Position numbers and translations under genes: made by a program. A stretch of 64,000 nucleotides of DNA from Pempheris klunzingeri. Taxonomy: Eukaryota > Chordata > Actinopteri > Acropomatiformes > Pempheridae. The DNA is taken from contig NC_092026.1 in NCBI RefSeq assembly GCF_042242105.1, positions 24,767,691-24,831,690 of the forward strand. The letters run 5' to 3'. Below, in pieces: positions 12,829-27,000 of the stretch. The stretch's first letter is position 1. Each line of letters opens with the position of its first letter. A model generated the notes under the pieces. It made no database searches. It worked only from the letters and a program-made list of their open reading frames with translations, and was not told the DNA's origin.

Positions 12829-12834
12829 TTTAAT
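12829..12834 (-). terminator. Candidate xpr1 poly(A) signal (ATTAAA)
   Basis: TTTAAT on the plus strand reads ATTAAA on the transcript strand, 345 bases past the xpr1 stop. It sits in a short near-palindrome, GGACTTTAATAGTCC. Vertebrate xpr1 messages often have long 3' UTRs, so a more distal site is equally possible. Confidence 0.25.
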
Positions 12835-13178
12835 AGTCCACCTCTAGGTGATGACAGGGAGAGAGGTTTTTCAACCACTGTTTGGGTAGGGTAGAGCTAG
12901 TGAGAAGCCCACCCCTGGTTTTTCTTGAAGGTCGGAGCAGTAGTTGGATGGCCATGGTGCTGGGTTGTTTGTCCAAGAGGTGAAAGTTTCTCCCATGACA
13001 CATTTCTGAACCCATCAGAGGCTCATTCATTGGAGAGAGGATTACGTAGGCATGAGAGTTTAAAACTCGTCCTTGGTTGAGAGTTCAACGCCCAACTCGC
13101 TGGGTAGTTCCTCGGTTAGGAGGCAGAGTTTCCTCCTTTGAATAAATTCTGGACCCAGGCGAGGGGCGTGGCCTGATG

Positions 13179-16100
13179 TCAGGAATCATCGTCAGTGTCC
13201 TCTATCAAAACCTTGGTGTCGCGGGTCTTGGACCTGAAGTGGGAAAAGGAACAAAGTGTTAAGTCCCAGCGCAGCTCATCATGCTGATGCAGTGACGTTC
13301 ACATGCTGGCAACCGTTGCTGTTTCGACTCACTGTGAGGCCAGCCGCGGCCTGCGCAGACTCATGCTGTAGCTCCTCTTCCAGCTCTTCTTGCCCTGCCG
13401 GTTCCTGACGCCATCTTCCTGGTCCATCATCTGCTCCAGCAGCGTCTGGTCATCGGCGTTGAGCGGAGCCACGCTGATGTCTCTGACGGCCCTGAACTCA
13501 CCACAGTTATTCAGGTGTTCGTTCTCCAGTCGGAAGAAGTTCCACACAAAACGTCTGGCGAGGACAAACACTGGCTGTCAGTGGCCACTTTTACTTCCAC
13601 ACAGTACGACACATGCTTTGAACAACAGTCCTCATGTCAGACACTTGTCATCACACACTGTAACAAGTCAGGGGGGACATTTGTAATGGAAGTCACATTC
13701 TAGATAATACATTTAATACAAAAAGAGAAGATCATTAGATGATAGATTTGATCATCACAAAACACTGGACACAACACTAGAAGGGGTATGGAGCTGGAGG
13801 CTGCACAGATGGTAAATCCCAGTAATGCTGGAACAATTAGCTGAATTTTAACACAACCAAAGAAGGAAATGCTGAAAGAGACAAGCTTGTAAACAGAGTG
13901 ACTGTATATACCTAAAGACCTCCATTGGGGCCAGTATGGTCGCCAGTATGTCGGAGATGCCGTGAAGGCCGGAGACTGTGCTGAGGGTGACAGTTAAAGT
14001 CCATGAAAAACGCAACAGCACATCCTCCACTATGGCACTGTAGTAGTAGGCCTGGAGGGAGAGACAGAGAAGGGAGAACACACCATCACATGAGCGCTTG
14101 TAGAAAGGGCCAAACTCTCAGCCACTCTCCTCCCACACATGGAGGTTCCTCCCTGGGGACTGTACCTTGTGCGGGTAGACTATCTCCTCTCTCAGAAAGG
14201 TATTCTCTCCTGCATTGCGGTCGAACAGACCCCAGTCCATCTTCAGATCCCAGACCAGAGTGTAACATGAGCTGACCACTAAGCAGCCGATATACAAGTA
14301 GAAGAAGATCTGAGTGTCGGCGTGGGCTTCCGCTGAGGAGGAGAGGAGATGGATGGAGTGAGGTCACACAGCGGCATCCCATTACATGTTAAAATATTCT
14401 AATGTCAGTCAAAGAGGTTTTTAACAACCCAGACACCTGTACAGTAAGCAAAAGATGCCTTTAATTTCTAGCCACCAGTGACTCATCTGTCATCCTGCTG
14501 CTACTCTGGGCTTCTGACACAGGAGAAGCTGCCTCACACTAAATATCCAGTGACCAAAGAGAAGCACTGACGCCTCACTAGGAAACATTCCTTTATCAGG
14601 ACTAAATCTGTGTCTGTTTTGTGGACATGCAGGCCAGCAGCAACCACGTCTCAGGAACCAGCAGATGGAAAAGTCACGGTGCATGTCGTACTGAATAAGA
14701 GATGTGTGCCGCGTTTTATTATATTGGACTCATACACAAAGTATACCAGGGCAGGATGTATGTGCTTTTAGCTGCTGGAAGGCTTTTAATGTGATACATC
14801 TGTGCAGGGGGTGATTTTCTTTACTGACAAAGCGATCTGTTTTGACAGCAATCTGATGTTCTAGTGATGAAACTGTACAGCAACCAGAATTCATCAAGAC
14901 ACTCGAGAAACAGGGAGACATGTCGCTAAGGGATGGAAGAGTACACTTGATAAAAACAGTCAGAAGGTCAGAAGTCTGTCTTCACGACAGGCGTGTTTCC
15001 AGGAAGTGCATGTACCTTTATGTGTGCTGTACAGAGCAGCGAAGGTGACAACAAAGAAGGAAGTGGAGTATTTCCCAGCGTTAACCAGGTGAGGGAAAGC
15101 TCGCTTGGTGTCACGGTACCGTCGCAGACACTGCACGAACCGGAACCATGCAGGAAGACACTGGATCACCGCACGCACGCCGTAAGAGTAGGAATTGCAC
15201 ACATCTCTACCTGTAGAGGACGGCAAAGACACGGGGTGGTCACAGTCAGCTGGAGGTCTGTCGTCACTGGATCAGCCTTTACAGCCTCGACATAAGTCTC
15301 ACCTGCACTGCTAATGAGCCCATCGTGCTTCTTCCAGTCCAGCTCACAACTGTAGAAACAGATCATGTACTCGAGATCCATCAGGACCACCACCAGAGAG
15401 TTCAACTGGTCAGCCAGCCAGAAGTCCGCAAAGCCCACACGATGGAACGGAGCCGTCACTACTCGAAACTGTGAGAGAGGGGACAGAGGGGGAGGACAGA
15501 GGGGGGACAGTACTAGAGTCAGAGCAGGCTCTCTTTAGGATGTGACCTGTGCTGTGCCAGCATAGGCTTCACGGTGTGTCTCCACCGTGTCAGTGACCTG
15601 CTAGCAGCCTGCTGTGCTTCGTATCGTCCCCGTTAGCCTCCCTCTAAACACTCTGCTGCCATCAGCTAGTGCTCCATGTGTCCTGCCACCTTGTCTGTAA
15701 GTCTGCCTGTCTCTTTTCAGGCTGTTACTTCTCGTCCTGAAAACAACTTTCCACCCCAAAGTGAGTATTGTAATATTTATAACTAGGTGACGATACCAAG
15801 AGCTTGAGCAGCCAGAAGCGTGACTTGTAGTAGCAGGTCTTGAAGGGGTTGATGAGGAAGAGGAGAAAGAGGCCGTAGAGTGCCAGAGGGTTGGCCTGCA
15901 TCGGTACCAGGATGCTATCACTGAAGAGACAGGACAGCAGGCTGACGCACCACAGCACCCCCAACAGACCTGCAATCTGCACACACACACACCTTCGATC
16001 AGCATGGATACAGGTACTGAATGTTTGTTGTTCTGCTTGTCTGCATGTGTGTGTGCTCAGACCTCAAACAGATGCTGGTGGGACAGGTTGTTTCTGGGGT

Positions 16101-16282
16101 TCAGTTCAAATATGAGAACATGATTAACTCCTGCCTGCCTCCAGCCGTACGTGTTGATGCCTGAAAGATAAAACAACGAATCAACAGACACTCAGGATGT
16201 GGGACAGACGGCTGCTGGTGAGCTGTGTGCCACTAATGATGGGCCCATACTTTGAACAGGAAACCATTCAACCGTGTGTGGT

Positions 16283-16319
<37 letters not shown>

Positions 16320-17998
16320 CTGTGCACAAATTAAAACAGATCGGTGAAACTGTAATTCATGTAACATTAACTTTGTGGGTGAGGTGTGGATATCTTTTCA
16401 TGTATTACTGGGGCACAGCTAGGCTTGTTTTCTCAGCGTCCTCGTTCTGATCTGAATGAATGGAAACTTGACTCCCAACGTGGCATGTCTTTATATATGT
16501 GTGTGTGTGTGGTGTGTGTGTGTGTACGTGTGTGTGTACGTGTGTGTGTACCTAACAGGAAGAGGAACTCTATTAGCAGGAATCCTCCTCTGTAGATCCT
16601 GACCATGGGCCAAACATCAGTGCTTCGGATGACCACAGCTCCTGGTGGCAGGCAGAGAGACGTAGACAAGAGGGGATGATGATCAATATTAACCCTTTTA
16701 ATATTTTACTAACTCTTTGCTCAATAACGACATTTCGTAAAATACTAAAATGCATTAGGTTAAAAATCAAACACTTATTTTGCATGCTTCCCCCTTTTAA
16801 AGCACTTTTATATCCACGGGAGGATCTCCTGATCTAATTCTATACCAACATTGAATGAATTTAATTGGCCCTGCAGAGAGTATGCTCTCAAACAAACATG
16901 ACTAATAAACAGCCTGAGGAATACCAGGGACGTGCCTTATGGTGATTTAGTGCATCTGGTGGCTTTTTAATACACTTGATGTTTTTAGATAAAGATATTC
17001 ATTTTGAATGGATGAAATGACATAATCACCACTGACAGGTGGGTGAGTACAGATGTTTTTCTTAACCTTATTTCATTGTATATATTTGATGGTCTGATTT
17101 GTTGAGTGAGGTATTTTAATGCCTTAGCACTCATTTCTTACCATTTTATGATGTGTGTTTGTTTTTGGCAATTGCCCCACCTTTCGTTAACTTATTCATT
17201 CCCATGTATCCACCAGTATGTCTGGTCTTTTAATTCATTTCAAGATCTTTTTCTACAACACATATTATTCTATATTTCATATTTAAAATGCCTATGATAT
17301 ACATTCCATGTTCAGGACACAGATGAAAACATAATTTTACAGCTTTAACCACCTTGATCCCATACTGGCGGTCCCCAGGCCATTTCTTTAGAGACCCTGG
17401 TTGACTTCATAAATAATAAAGTTTCAAATTTTAACCCAAATTTCAACCAAAAATTTGAAGAGGGCACCTATAAACCATTTTGTTTTTATTACAAACACAG
17501 ACACCATCCCCTTGAGCCAGTGGCCCTTGAGGAGCATTTTAACCCAAGCCTAACGTTAAGCTCAACCCTACTCCCCAAAACACAGCCCTGCCAGTGTCTG
17601 TGTGTATTACCTGTGATGACCACTGTAACTATTAAGACCAGGAACACTCCACAGTAAAGCCCGACTCTAAAGGTGGTCCAAGCAGGAGCAGGCTGCAGAC
17701 AGACAGACAGACAGAAAGACGGACGGACACGGCCCTCATGTTAGAGCAGGACAGGGCCCAGGTCACCACGGCTGATACACCTTGAGAACACTTGTGTTAC
17801 AACGTGTCCACAGGCCATCCTGACCTGGCAGGAGAACTCTCAATGAACACATTCAATGTTTTTTCCTTTTGAGAAAACTCCTTTTGAGACAACGCACATC
17901 CTGTCTCGGTTCATAAATCTAGACAGTTTAAAAGGGCATCTGGTCAACTTCAAGTGTTAGCAAAGGATGCCGAGTTTAGTAACCGTGTCTATGAGTCC

Positions 17999-18038
<40 letters not shown>

Positions 18039-21000
18039 AGTGAGAGAGAGACCTGTGCAGCTCCGAGGGGTGGTACTCTCAGCCTCTTCATGGCCCGCTG
18101 CCTGTCACCACCTTCCAGCTCTGTTGTGACCAAAGCCTGGAAGACACAGACAGACGGAATTATAATATCAACCAATTGACCATGAACAAGTGATACTGTC
18201 CTGAATGACAGCAGTGCTCCTCAAGCATAATGCAGGGCAGCATCTGTACAGTAGGTGTGTGCACCTCGGTCTCGGAGATGAGCTGTGTGATTTTCTTGCA
18301 CGTGTAAAATGGAGCCACTTCAACATGGGCTACCCTCCAGTCGGCCCCCCTCGACGTCTCCAAAATCTTATCATGCTTCTTCAGGATCTTCCTGAAACCT
18401 GTGAAGTTCAGGTTCTACAGAGACAGAGAGGGAGAGAAAGACGTCTCGTGACAAAGGAACACAAAGGAAAGCTGTGAAGCACATACAGTGAAGTCTGAAG
18501 GCCAAATCCCACCGCTGGCGTCTGCGTTGCGTTCCTGATGGCCCCCACTCTAGTCAATGCTTTAAAACCCACCGGGAGAGCCACCGCTGAGCCATTGCTG
18601 CGGCCCTCCGCTGTGCTAAAGATACGTGCCACGTCTGTTTTCAACACTGGCCGTGGCCAAACCGCACAGACCAGATGATTTTGAGGTAACTGTGCAGTCC
18701 AAGAGTGGGGAGTCTGCATTGACTAAGAGTGGGGATGAGAACCACGTGCTGAGATGAGGTCTGTGTGGGTGTGTGTGTGTGCACCTGATAGTTCTGCAGC
18801 AGTATGAGGCTGAGGTAGAACTCTGAGAAGGCCAGCTGCAGGTCCTTGATGTTTCTGTGTTTGCATCGTTCCTGTTGCGACAGGGCAAACACCGTCTTCC
18901 TCCTCCTCAGGCCCCGCCCATTGGCCCAGCTCTCCCTCTGGGCGTCCAGCGATGACTGCAGCTCATTCTGCAGCGTGGCGAATCGCCGCTGAGCCTCAGC
19001 CAGCTTTTCTGGAGAGAAGACAAGGAGACAGATGAAGACCATTTTAGAGATGGAACACCACTGCAGGATAGAAAGCAGAGCACGCCATAAGAGCTCTGTC
19101 TAATAGCTGGTGTCCTGCTCTAAGGTACACACTGTGCGCGTATGTGTGTGTGTGTTTGTGCTCATTACCAGAGTAGAAAGTGTTGATCTTGGCCAGCTCT
19201 TTTTCACATGTCTGGAAGAATTTCTCCTCAAACTTGGCATAGTACCTCTTCACTGTGTCCTCATCTGTGACTGAGAGAAGACATGAGCTGTTAGATGGCG
19301 ACGGCTGATTAAAGAACGCAGATGGAAAATGTTGAGGAGAGCAGAAAGGGAGGCAGGAGACACACAAGGAGGACAAGTGGGGACAGACTTGTCCGTCTGC
19401 AGTGCTGCTCTGACCAGCAGGTGGTGCAGTGAGGCGGCAGCAGGCTGTCCAGCCTCCACAACAGTTTTCTCTCTTCACCATAGACACATTCAATTTTTCA
19501 AGCATCCCTGAAGTTTGATATTTTATTTGTGATATTTTATTTTATTTATTTTATTTGAGTGAGTGGGCCTTCACTCCTCTAGTGGATACACATGACAAGC
19601 CAAACACAGTTCGCACACACACAGCTCAGAGGACATTCACCCAAAGCCACCACAACGCAGGTTTCTCCTCAACTACAGCTCCACAACTACAGGGTGGAGA
19701 TGCTGACAGCTCATCTTGTTTGCACATTCATTCATTTTTCAATCAGATTTTGTCTCATGCTCTTCTCTGGGTGGAAGTGGTGGTGATGGCTCTCACACTA
19801 AAAAGATGAACTCAAAAAGATGCATGCAGTTGTTCAGAAGACTTCAAATGAAAACGCTTGGTGAAAACACTAAATACATGTCAGTGTTTGGCAAAGTTAA
19901 ACAATGGAAGGCGACAGGCTACATAAACAGACTTGTAAAGAGATGAATAAGGAAATGTTCGAAGCAAAGCAGCAGATGGTAGAAGCAGGGAGCAGGCCAA
20001 AAGCCAGAAGACTGGAGAAGAAGAAGAAGAGATGGCCTGACAGAGCAGCAGGAGGTGACGGAGCTCTTCGCTGGCCACGGCTGATAGCGCTCTGCTGTAC
20101 ACAGCAGCACCACAGCCTGCTGCCTAGTGGCGTACACTGAACTGTGCTGTCAGGGTCAACCACATCATGTCCTGGTCCTTCTAGGTGGTCACAGAGTCAC
20201 ACCAGTCCTCTGCCATCACTAAGCAGACTTCATTGTGGATCCAAGCTCTCATTGGTCAGTGTCAGAACATGTTGTGTTGTGAAGGTGTCAAACAGGTAAT
20301 GAGAAAGCAGATCAGCTGTGACATGCTCATCCAGTCACCTTCCATTGGGCCACTACAACTGACAGAGCGAGTAACTGTGGCCTCCAACGCTCCTTTTCAT
20401 TTGACATGTCACAGTAATAAAAGCACAGGTGGGAAATAATGAAATGCTGATGGCTGAATTCAGTTTCAGGGTCCTGCTACCTGTCACACACCTGTCACAG
20501 CACCTTTAGACTGGATAACAACCACCACCACAGATATTAATCAATTTGATTTCCATCAGATTACTTCCAGCAGAAAGCCGTGACAGCGTCCTGTTTGTAT
20601 GCCTTCAGTGTTGATATCGATGTTTTACTAACGTGTGGGCCATGCTAACAGTGTCTTTCCTGTTCCTCCCAATGAGTCAAAGGCTTTTTTTAATAGCTTT
20701 ACCAGAACACAGTCCTGTAATTTCCATCTCTTTTAATCTCAACTATTTAAGAAGACCTCATGCTGGGACACATTCTGGTAAAGTGTAATTGAATAGTGGA
20801 CACAGGAAACTTGTGTGTCCAACCACTAACAACGCTAACTGCCCACCATCACGCCACCAGCGGGCCGACAGCAGGCCGACAGTGCGCCGACGGTTCGGAG
20901 TCAGACTGTACACATCAGTGATTCACTGTCTTTCAGACAGGCTGTTTTTAGACAAGACACCAAATTAACTTAACTTGAGTTTCCCAACCCCCCCCCCCCC

Positions 21001-24000
21001 CCCCCCCCCCACACATACACAAACAACGCAGAAACACACAACAGCCACTCCAGTCAGACTACAGTAATCTCCTTATCCCTTTTTGGCCTTATTCTGCTCT
21101 TTTCTCTCTGTGTCTCTGCTCATGTCATCATGATTATTATCATTATCACCATTATGACATGTCTGTCTCTCTGGAATAGGCTATACTTTCCCTTTAACAA
21201 TTGATGTTTTCTTTCACCAACTCCCTGCTTTCCTTTCACACGTTCCCACTGTAAGTGCAGAGGTGTCCACCAGCCATCAAGGCACACCTCAGCAGTAGCT
21301 AGAGGGAGGGATCTGTGCTACATATCCCCTAAATGTCAGTCCAACAGTTACAAAAACAGATTCTCTTTCATGGTGTTTTGACATGACTTTCTGTAAGAGT
21401 TCTTCATCCACCTCATGGACATGTGTGGTGCTCAGATCCTTAAAATAACTGTAAAATAACATTTTCTCTGAGTAAACCTCTGTGTCCAGCCTCTCCATTG
21501 TTGCACCCAGAACATGCTATCAGGATTTTCTTAGGAACTGCAGCGCCTGTAGAGGCATCCCATGGAAGACTACTCTGCTCACACTGAGGTCTGTGCATTA
21601 TCAAGGACTGACAAGTAGCTGTTGGATTTTTTTACAGTCCATTTCTCAATGCACAATATCAACACATTTGCCTCCGTTGTGTTGTAGTGGAGGCAGAACT
21701 TTGACAACTTGACCACATAAAACCGAAACCAGATAAAAAAAGTTTACTTTAATTCTAACACTACCATGACAAGTGCAAAACAATATGTGGAAAAATAACC
21801 AAAGTCCACATTATGACTAACAAACCTGGCTGAAGTCATATCCATATGTTCAATACATTCATTCCTTCATAAAGGCTGCCGCCTCCCCCTGACCCAACTC
21901 GTCGTGTCTAAAAACACGAGACATGAGCAGTCAGAGCCCTCTGTGAGGGTTTAAGCACTGTAATTAACCCTGCGTGTGCAGTCTGAGACTAAACAAGGCA
22001 AATGCATGTGGGGACGAGCTGGGACACAAACAGGACGTCATGTCGGCTGTGCGGGCACACAACACTGGGCAGAACAAGCTCAACATGAACGGCAGCAAAC
22101 AGCAGAGTAGATGAGTGGTGTGTGTGTGGCCAGTGTGCCGGAGAGAGAGAGAGGACAGACAGCTGAGCAGTAAACAGAGTAGAACAGTGAGTGTTCAGGA
22201 TGAGCGGAGCACATGTCCTGAGCTGTGTTCACCAGCAGCTCAGCACAGCCCCAACATCATGTTTCTTCTCGGTCACAGCACACGTAAAATACAGCACACT
22301 TCAGTTGGATTTTGCTGTTTTAACAAACACAATGTGGGTAGAAAGAAGGAATATGAACTGCACTGTGAGGATGGAGAGTCTCAGGACTGTAAGAAACTAA
22401 TTTCATTCAAGCAGGTCAGCCGTCCAACCATTTCCACCGGACTATGTACCTGCCTACCTGCGCACACTTCAACTGCACCCATTGATCGTGACCAGGGTCT
22501 CCCTCACAGCTAAAGGTAGCGCGAGTGTGGTCAGAATTTAAATGGCAGCTCAGCAACAGACTGTGGTGAGTTTCATCACTGGCTTCATCCCAATGCCCTG
22601 TATCAATCTACTGCTCCTGACAGGCGTACTACCAGGCGTTACCATTATCATAATTCATTAGACTGGCTCGTGATGTGGATAAGAAGAGCTGACTATAAAG
22701 GAAGGAGTCTGTGTGTGCGAGCCTTCTTCACTATTCTTGACAACCGTGTACACTTGGTGGGCCGTGAGGCCCGGCCGAGCACATCTCAGCACTCCCGAGG
22801 ACAGAGATCGTCCCAAACCGGGCTCTCCACTGGTTGTTCACAACGGACACACCTGTGCACTTTTCTTTTTAGCCGCTGTGTGCACAGATCACCTGTTAGA
22901 GCAGTCTCACAGTCACTCATATCTTCATCACTGTCCTTTAGTGAAATCAAATACATTTCTTCATGTCAACGGGGACTGTGTGGAAGAGTTTACAGCTTTC
23001 AATTCCTGGGGACCCTCGTATCGGACAACCTCTCTAGGTCAAAGGCACAGTGACGGCTGCCCTTCCTGCAGTCCTTAGGAAAAGCAGCTCGTATGGGAAG
23101 CTGCTGGTGGCCTTCTACAGCTCTACCATAGAGAGCATCCCAACATACTGCCTCACAGCGTGGTGTGTGGGCTGCTCAGTGGCTGAGAAAGAAGCACTAC
23201 AGAGGATCATCATCATCATCACAGCACAGAAAATCATCGGCTGCCCTCTTCCCTCATTTCCAGGACACTGCAGACACCCGCTACCTCTCCCGAGCAAAGA
23301 ACATTGTCAAGGACCGTCCTCACCCCGGCCACCGCTTGCGTCACCTCCTGCCTTCAGGAGGGCGATACAGCTCAATTAAAACACGAATCACTAGACTGTT
23401 GAGAGTATATATGGCTATGGGAAAGAAATTGTTCAACAAACACACACAGAGACTCTGCAACCCTGACCATCAATGAATGCACTTCATCTGCCTTGTTTTT
23501 ATGGTGTTATTTCTCTTATTGTGTTTGCTTTATTATTATTTATTTATTATTTTATGCACACATGCTAGTATGTGGAAGCATAGTGTCTGGGACACTGTTA
23601 GCATAGCATAACCAAATGTTCTACACAGACACAGTTCAGCATGAGAACAATGATTCAGGGGTCACAGGTTTTAAGGTTAACAGGTACATCAGCACCCCAT
23701 GTGATCACGCCAGATGACGAGACCGAAACTGCACAGCCGAATCTCTACTGAAGGACACATTTCTACAGTACATATTGTAACATTGCCTGACCCTACCAGT
23801 CAGTCATGTATATCACTGCTCCAAAACCCATTACATCTGACCAAGCAACTGCAACTCAATGTCAACACACCATCAGCAATAAATCCCTAAGGTTTCCCAC
23901 CGAGCCTGAAGCTCAGAACCGATGTTCCAGAGATGTGAGCGGCTGGTTAAGTCAGTCGCATGGAGGAGGGGAGATGGACAGCAATGGAAGGACAGCGAGC

Positions 24001-27000
24001 AGCAGAAGAAGACAGGCAGATCATTAGGGCGGCCGTGGTATGAGCTGGAGGAGGGATAAGTGCAATGACTGATGGTTAGTGGGATTGATTTAACAAGCCT
24101 CTGTTTCCATGTGAAGCTATAATAGCTTCCATGTCTACGACGTGCCTTCTCCTCTCACGTCCGCCTGTTTGTTTCTGTACCAGCTTACAGCTCGTGGAAC
24201 TTTAAGACTTTGTACATTGTTACAATTAATTGGGATTGAAGAAAGTGAGCTTGTTGCTACAGAGGCTTTCACTCCACTTTGTTATTAGACGAAGATGAAG
24301 AAGAGGAAGTTACTCCAATACACCGGCACTGAAAAGGAAGCCAACGGTTTTGTTGAAGAAGCAAGACGACTGATATCATGAATCATTCTTCACGCGTTAC
24401 TGTTGTCAGATGTGCCTGTGAGTCAAAGACAAATCATGTTTAAATAAAGTGAAGAGGAAAAACTGAAGCCAGCGACAGACAGAGGCTGGATGTGTTCATT
24501 AGTCAGAAAATGAGAATAGCCAGCGTGTGAATCACACCGTCCCCCTGAGTAACAACGTGTGCCTATAGGCTTCTGTATGGAACACGGACCCATGTGCGGG
24601 GCGAATGTGGGACACATGGGCCGGACTAACAATAACTGCTGTCCCTCTAAACCGTCTGACTATCTGGCACCTTAAAAAGTTCTCCATATACATATTCTGC
24701 TTCAGCATGATGCAAGCCAAGAGACAACAAGTTATCTGTTCACAAAACACAGGGTTAAGCTATCAGCGACAGTAATTTAAGGTGAAGTCTAATGTGTATA
24801 ATTTAAAGACAGCAGTGTGTGCTCAGATTGCTAGAACAGTACAGACAGAGCCTGATAAATGTTATGTTGAGAGCTGTTTACATGAACAATACGATCGTCA
24901 TTTAGAGAAATAACAGTAAAATAGCTGCCTAATCACAGCGGCCACCCTGGACGACAGAGGGCCAACGAGGCCCATCTGTAACTGCTAACTAAGTCACAGT
25001 CACTCAGTGGACACACAGACTGGACATACAGCCTGGTCACATGATCCTGAAGTCATGCCGTGTGCGTTATTCCTGCTCTTCAATTGACCGTTACAGGACA
25101 GAGAAAAGTGATTTATAGTGGAGAAATGGCTCTTGTGCTTTAAATGTAAGATAACATATTGCATGCAGTGCTGGTCACGCTGTTCTGTATTGCTTAGAGA
25201 GTGTGCAGTGCAGGGGTACAAAGAGGCCTGTCATTACATGATGAAAAATAAGGCCTCTGATGACTGCTTTTAAGACACCGGTACACTCTTTGAGGCATGA
25301 CATTTTGGTCATAGTGTGGCTGTTGTTGGTGTCTTTTTACAGAGACACATAATTAAGCAATAATGCAGGATGAGGTTGCACCACATTAAAAGTGGCAGCT
25401 GGAGCTGACATGCACATGCCAGTGTTGACATCACAGAGGAGAGGCATTTCCTGCGCCAAGACCGCTGTTTCGTCCAGTACAGCTCCACACAGTGCACCTT
25501 CACCTCATGCCATGGAGCTTTAGTATTGCTGCTATGCTAAAGTAGTTTCATACGCTTGTGAAAGCATTGTGACTTTGCAGAGTTACTCCTTCGATAACTG
25601 CTTTTTCTTTCCACACAAGGATGTGGGTCTTCCAGCCCAGATCGTCACAGAACGACATACAGAGGAATAGTGCAACTATGTGCTACTGCTAACTGTGTGT
25701 GTCTGTGTAAGTATGTGGGTGTGTGTGCAATACAATACCTTCAATAGATGGGGCCTGGTCTTGAGCAGCATACAGCATCTCTTTGAAAGCCTGCAGACAC
25801 AAGGAGAGGGAAATTATGAAATGATGGAATATCAGACCATAACACGAAATATTTTACCTTCTGAAGCATTTCTACAGGGTTAAAACAGTGACTGCTACTG
25901 CATGTACCATCAATGTTAGGCCTGATACATAATGCCATGCGTATAACCCGATAGATCCCAGTGGATAAATGTGTGCTCAATAAACTGTCAAGCTCAAATG
26001 AACCAGTAGTGATGACACTCGGCCACTGAATGTGTTAAGTAATGTCAGCCAAGGTTATTACAGCAGTGGCAGCAACACCACTGTGAGGCACATGACTTCT
26101 AAAAGGTGTTTGATAAAAATGTGTGCATTAGTGCCATTAAAGATTCATTTCAACTTGTAGTCAAAGCACAATTTCTGTGATTAGCCACGGTATTCAATGA
26201 CATGTTCAGAATTAGTTAAACAGGTACTGTATCTAGCTCTATCAGTTATAATCCCTCTGTCCAAGGACACCAACACACTTTACATGAACAAAACCAAGAG
26301 GACGAGGAAGACTGGAGGAGAAGGGAAGCAGCAGCAGTGTGCTGACAGTGACACATGTTTGGTGGCTGTTTCTCAGAGGCAGAGTAGCATTGGCATTTAC
26401 CATCACACTGGACTCGGATCACAGTCACAGCACAGTCCCTGTGATGCTGGTGCTGGGTGCCATGATGACTGATGTGATGCCTGATGTACACCATGAAGAC
26501 CACCGAACACAGACCCCGACACAAGCCGCCCACATTGAGCCTGGTTCTGTTCCAGGTTTCTTCCCGTTAAAGGGGAGTTCTTCCTCCACTGTGTCCTAAT
26601 ATAATATCTGATGCTGCTCATGTGGGGATTCTTGAATCCTTAATGTTGAATTCCTGAATCGTTGGGTCTCTCTCTAATTAAAGAGTTTGGTCTAGACCTG
26701 CTCTTTGTGGAAAGAGTCTTGAGATAACGCTGTTATGAATTGGCGCTCTATAAATAAAGATTGATCGATCACTGTAAGATGCCACACTACTTCTACAGCT
26801 AGAGCTCAGCCCTCAGTGCCTCTGCTTCACTCGTCTGTGTGGACGCTGGAGCAGCTCAACAAGCAGGACTGCTTTTAGATAATACTGATTTTTTATAATC
26901 CATTATGATCTGAAATGAAGCATGTTAATTTCAATCGATCTTTATTTATATAGCACCAATTCATAATTTGTCCTGACTTTGCTGGATGAGCTGAAAACAT

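Larger units (their letters stand above)
6622..13178. other. ttpa-xpr1 intergenic region with ttpa promoter side and xpr1 3' UTR side
   Basis: No exon-like coding sequence is recognisable on either strand. The left end (6622 to about 6900) is GC-richer and is the expected ttpa 5' UTR and promoter, but no convincing TATA box was found. The right end below 13179 should be xpr1 3' UTR; a minus-strand ATTAAA (plus TTTAAT) at 12829-12834 is one candidate poly(A) signal 345 bases past the stop. The region holds a GT microsatellite (9084-9136) and a G homopolymer (10007-10033). The open frames here are short and without family resemblance. Confidence 0.55.
19271..25738. other. xpr1 intron 2
   Basis: 6.5 kb between exons 3 and 2 with no recognisable gene. 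It holds a poly(C) run (20988-21010) and a decayed LINE (22680-23475). A minus-strand 69-residue open frame at 21289-21498 has a protein-like look but I recognise no family, and the frames around it are broken. Confidence 0.6.

Noticed and set aside
13390..13703. Plus-strand frames over xpr1 exon 15
   Set aside because: They are shadows of the conserved xpr1 C-terminal exon on the other strand.
21289..21498. 69-codon minus frame with protein-like composition in xpr1 intron 2
   Set aside because: No family recognised; extending it upstream meets stops at once. Could be an unrecognised transposon fragment.
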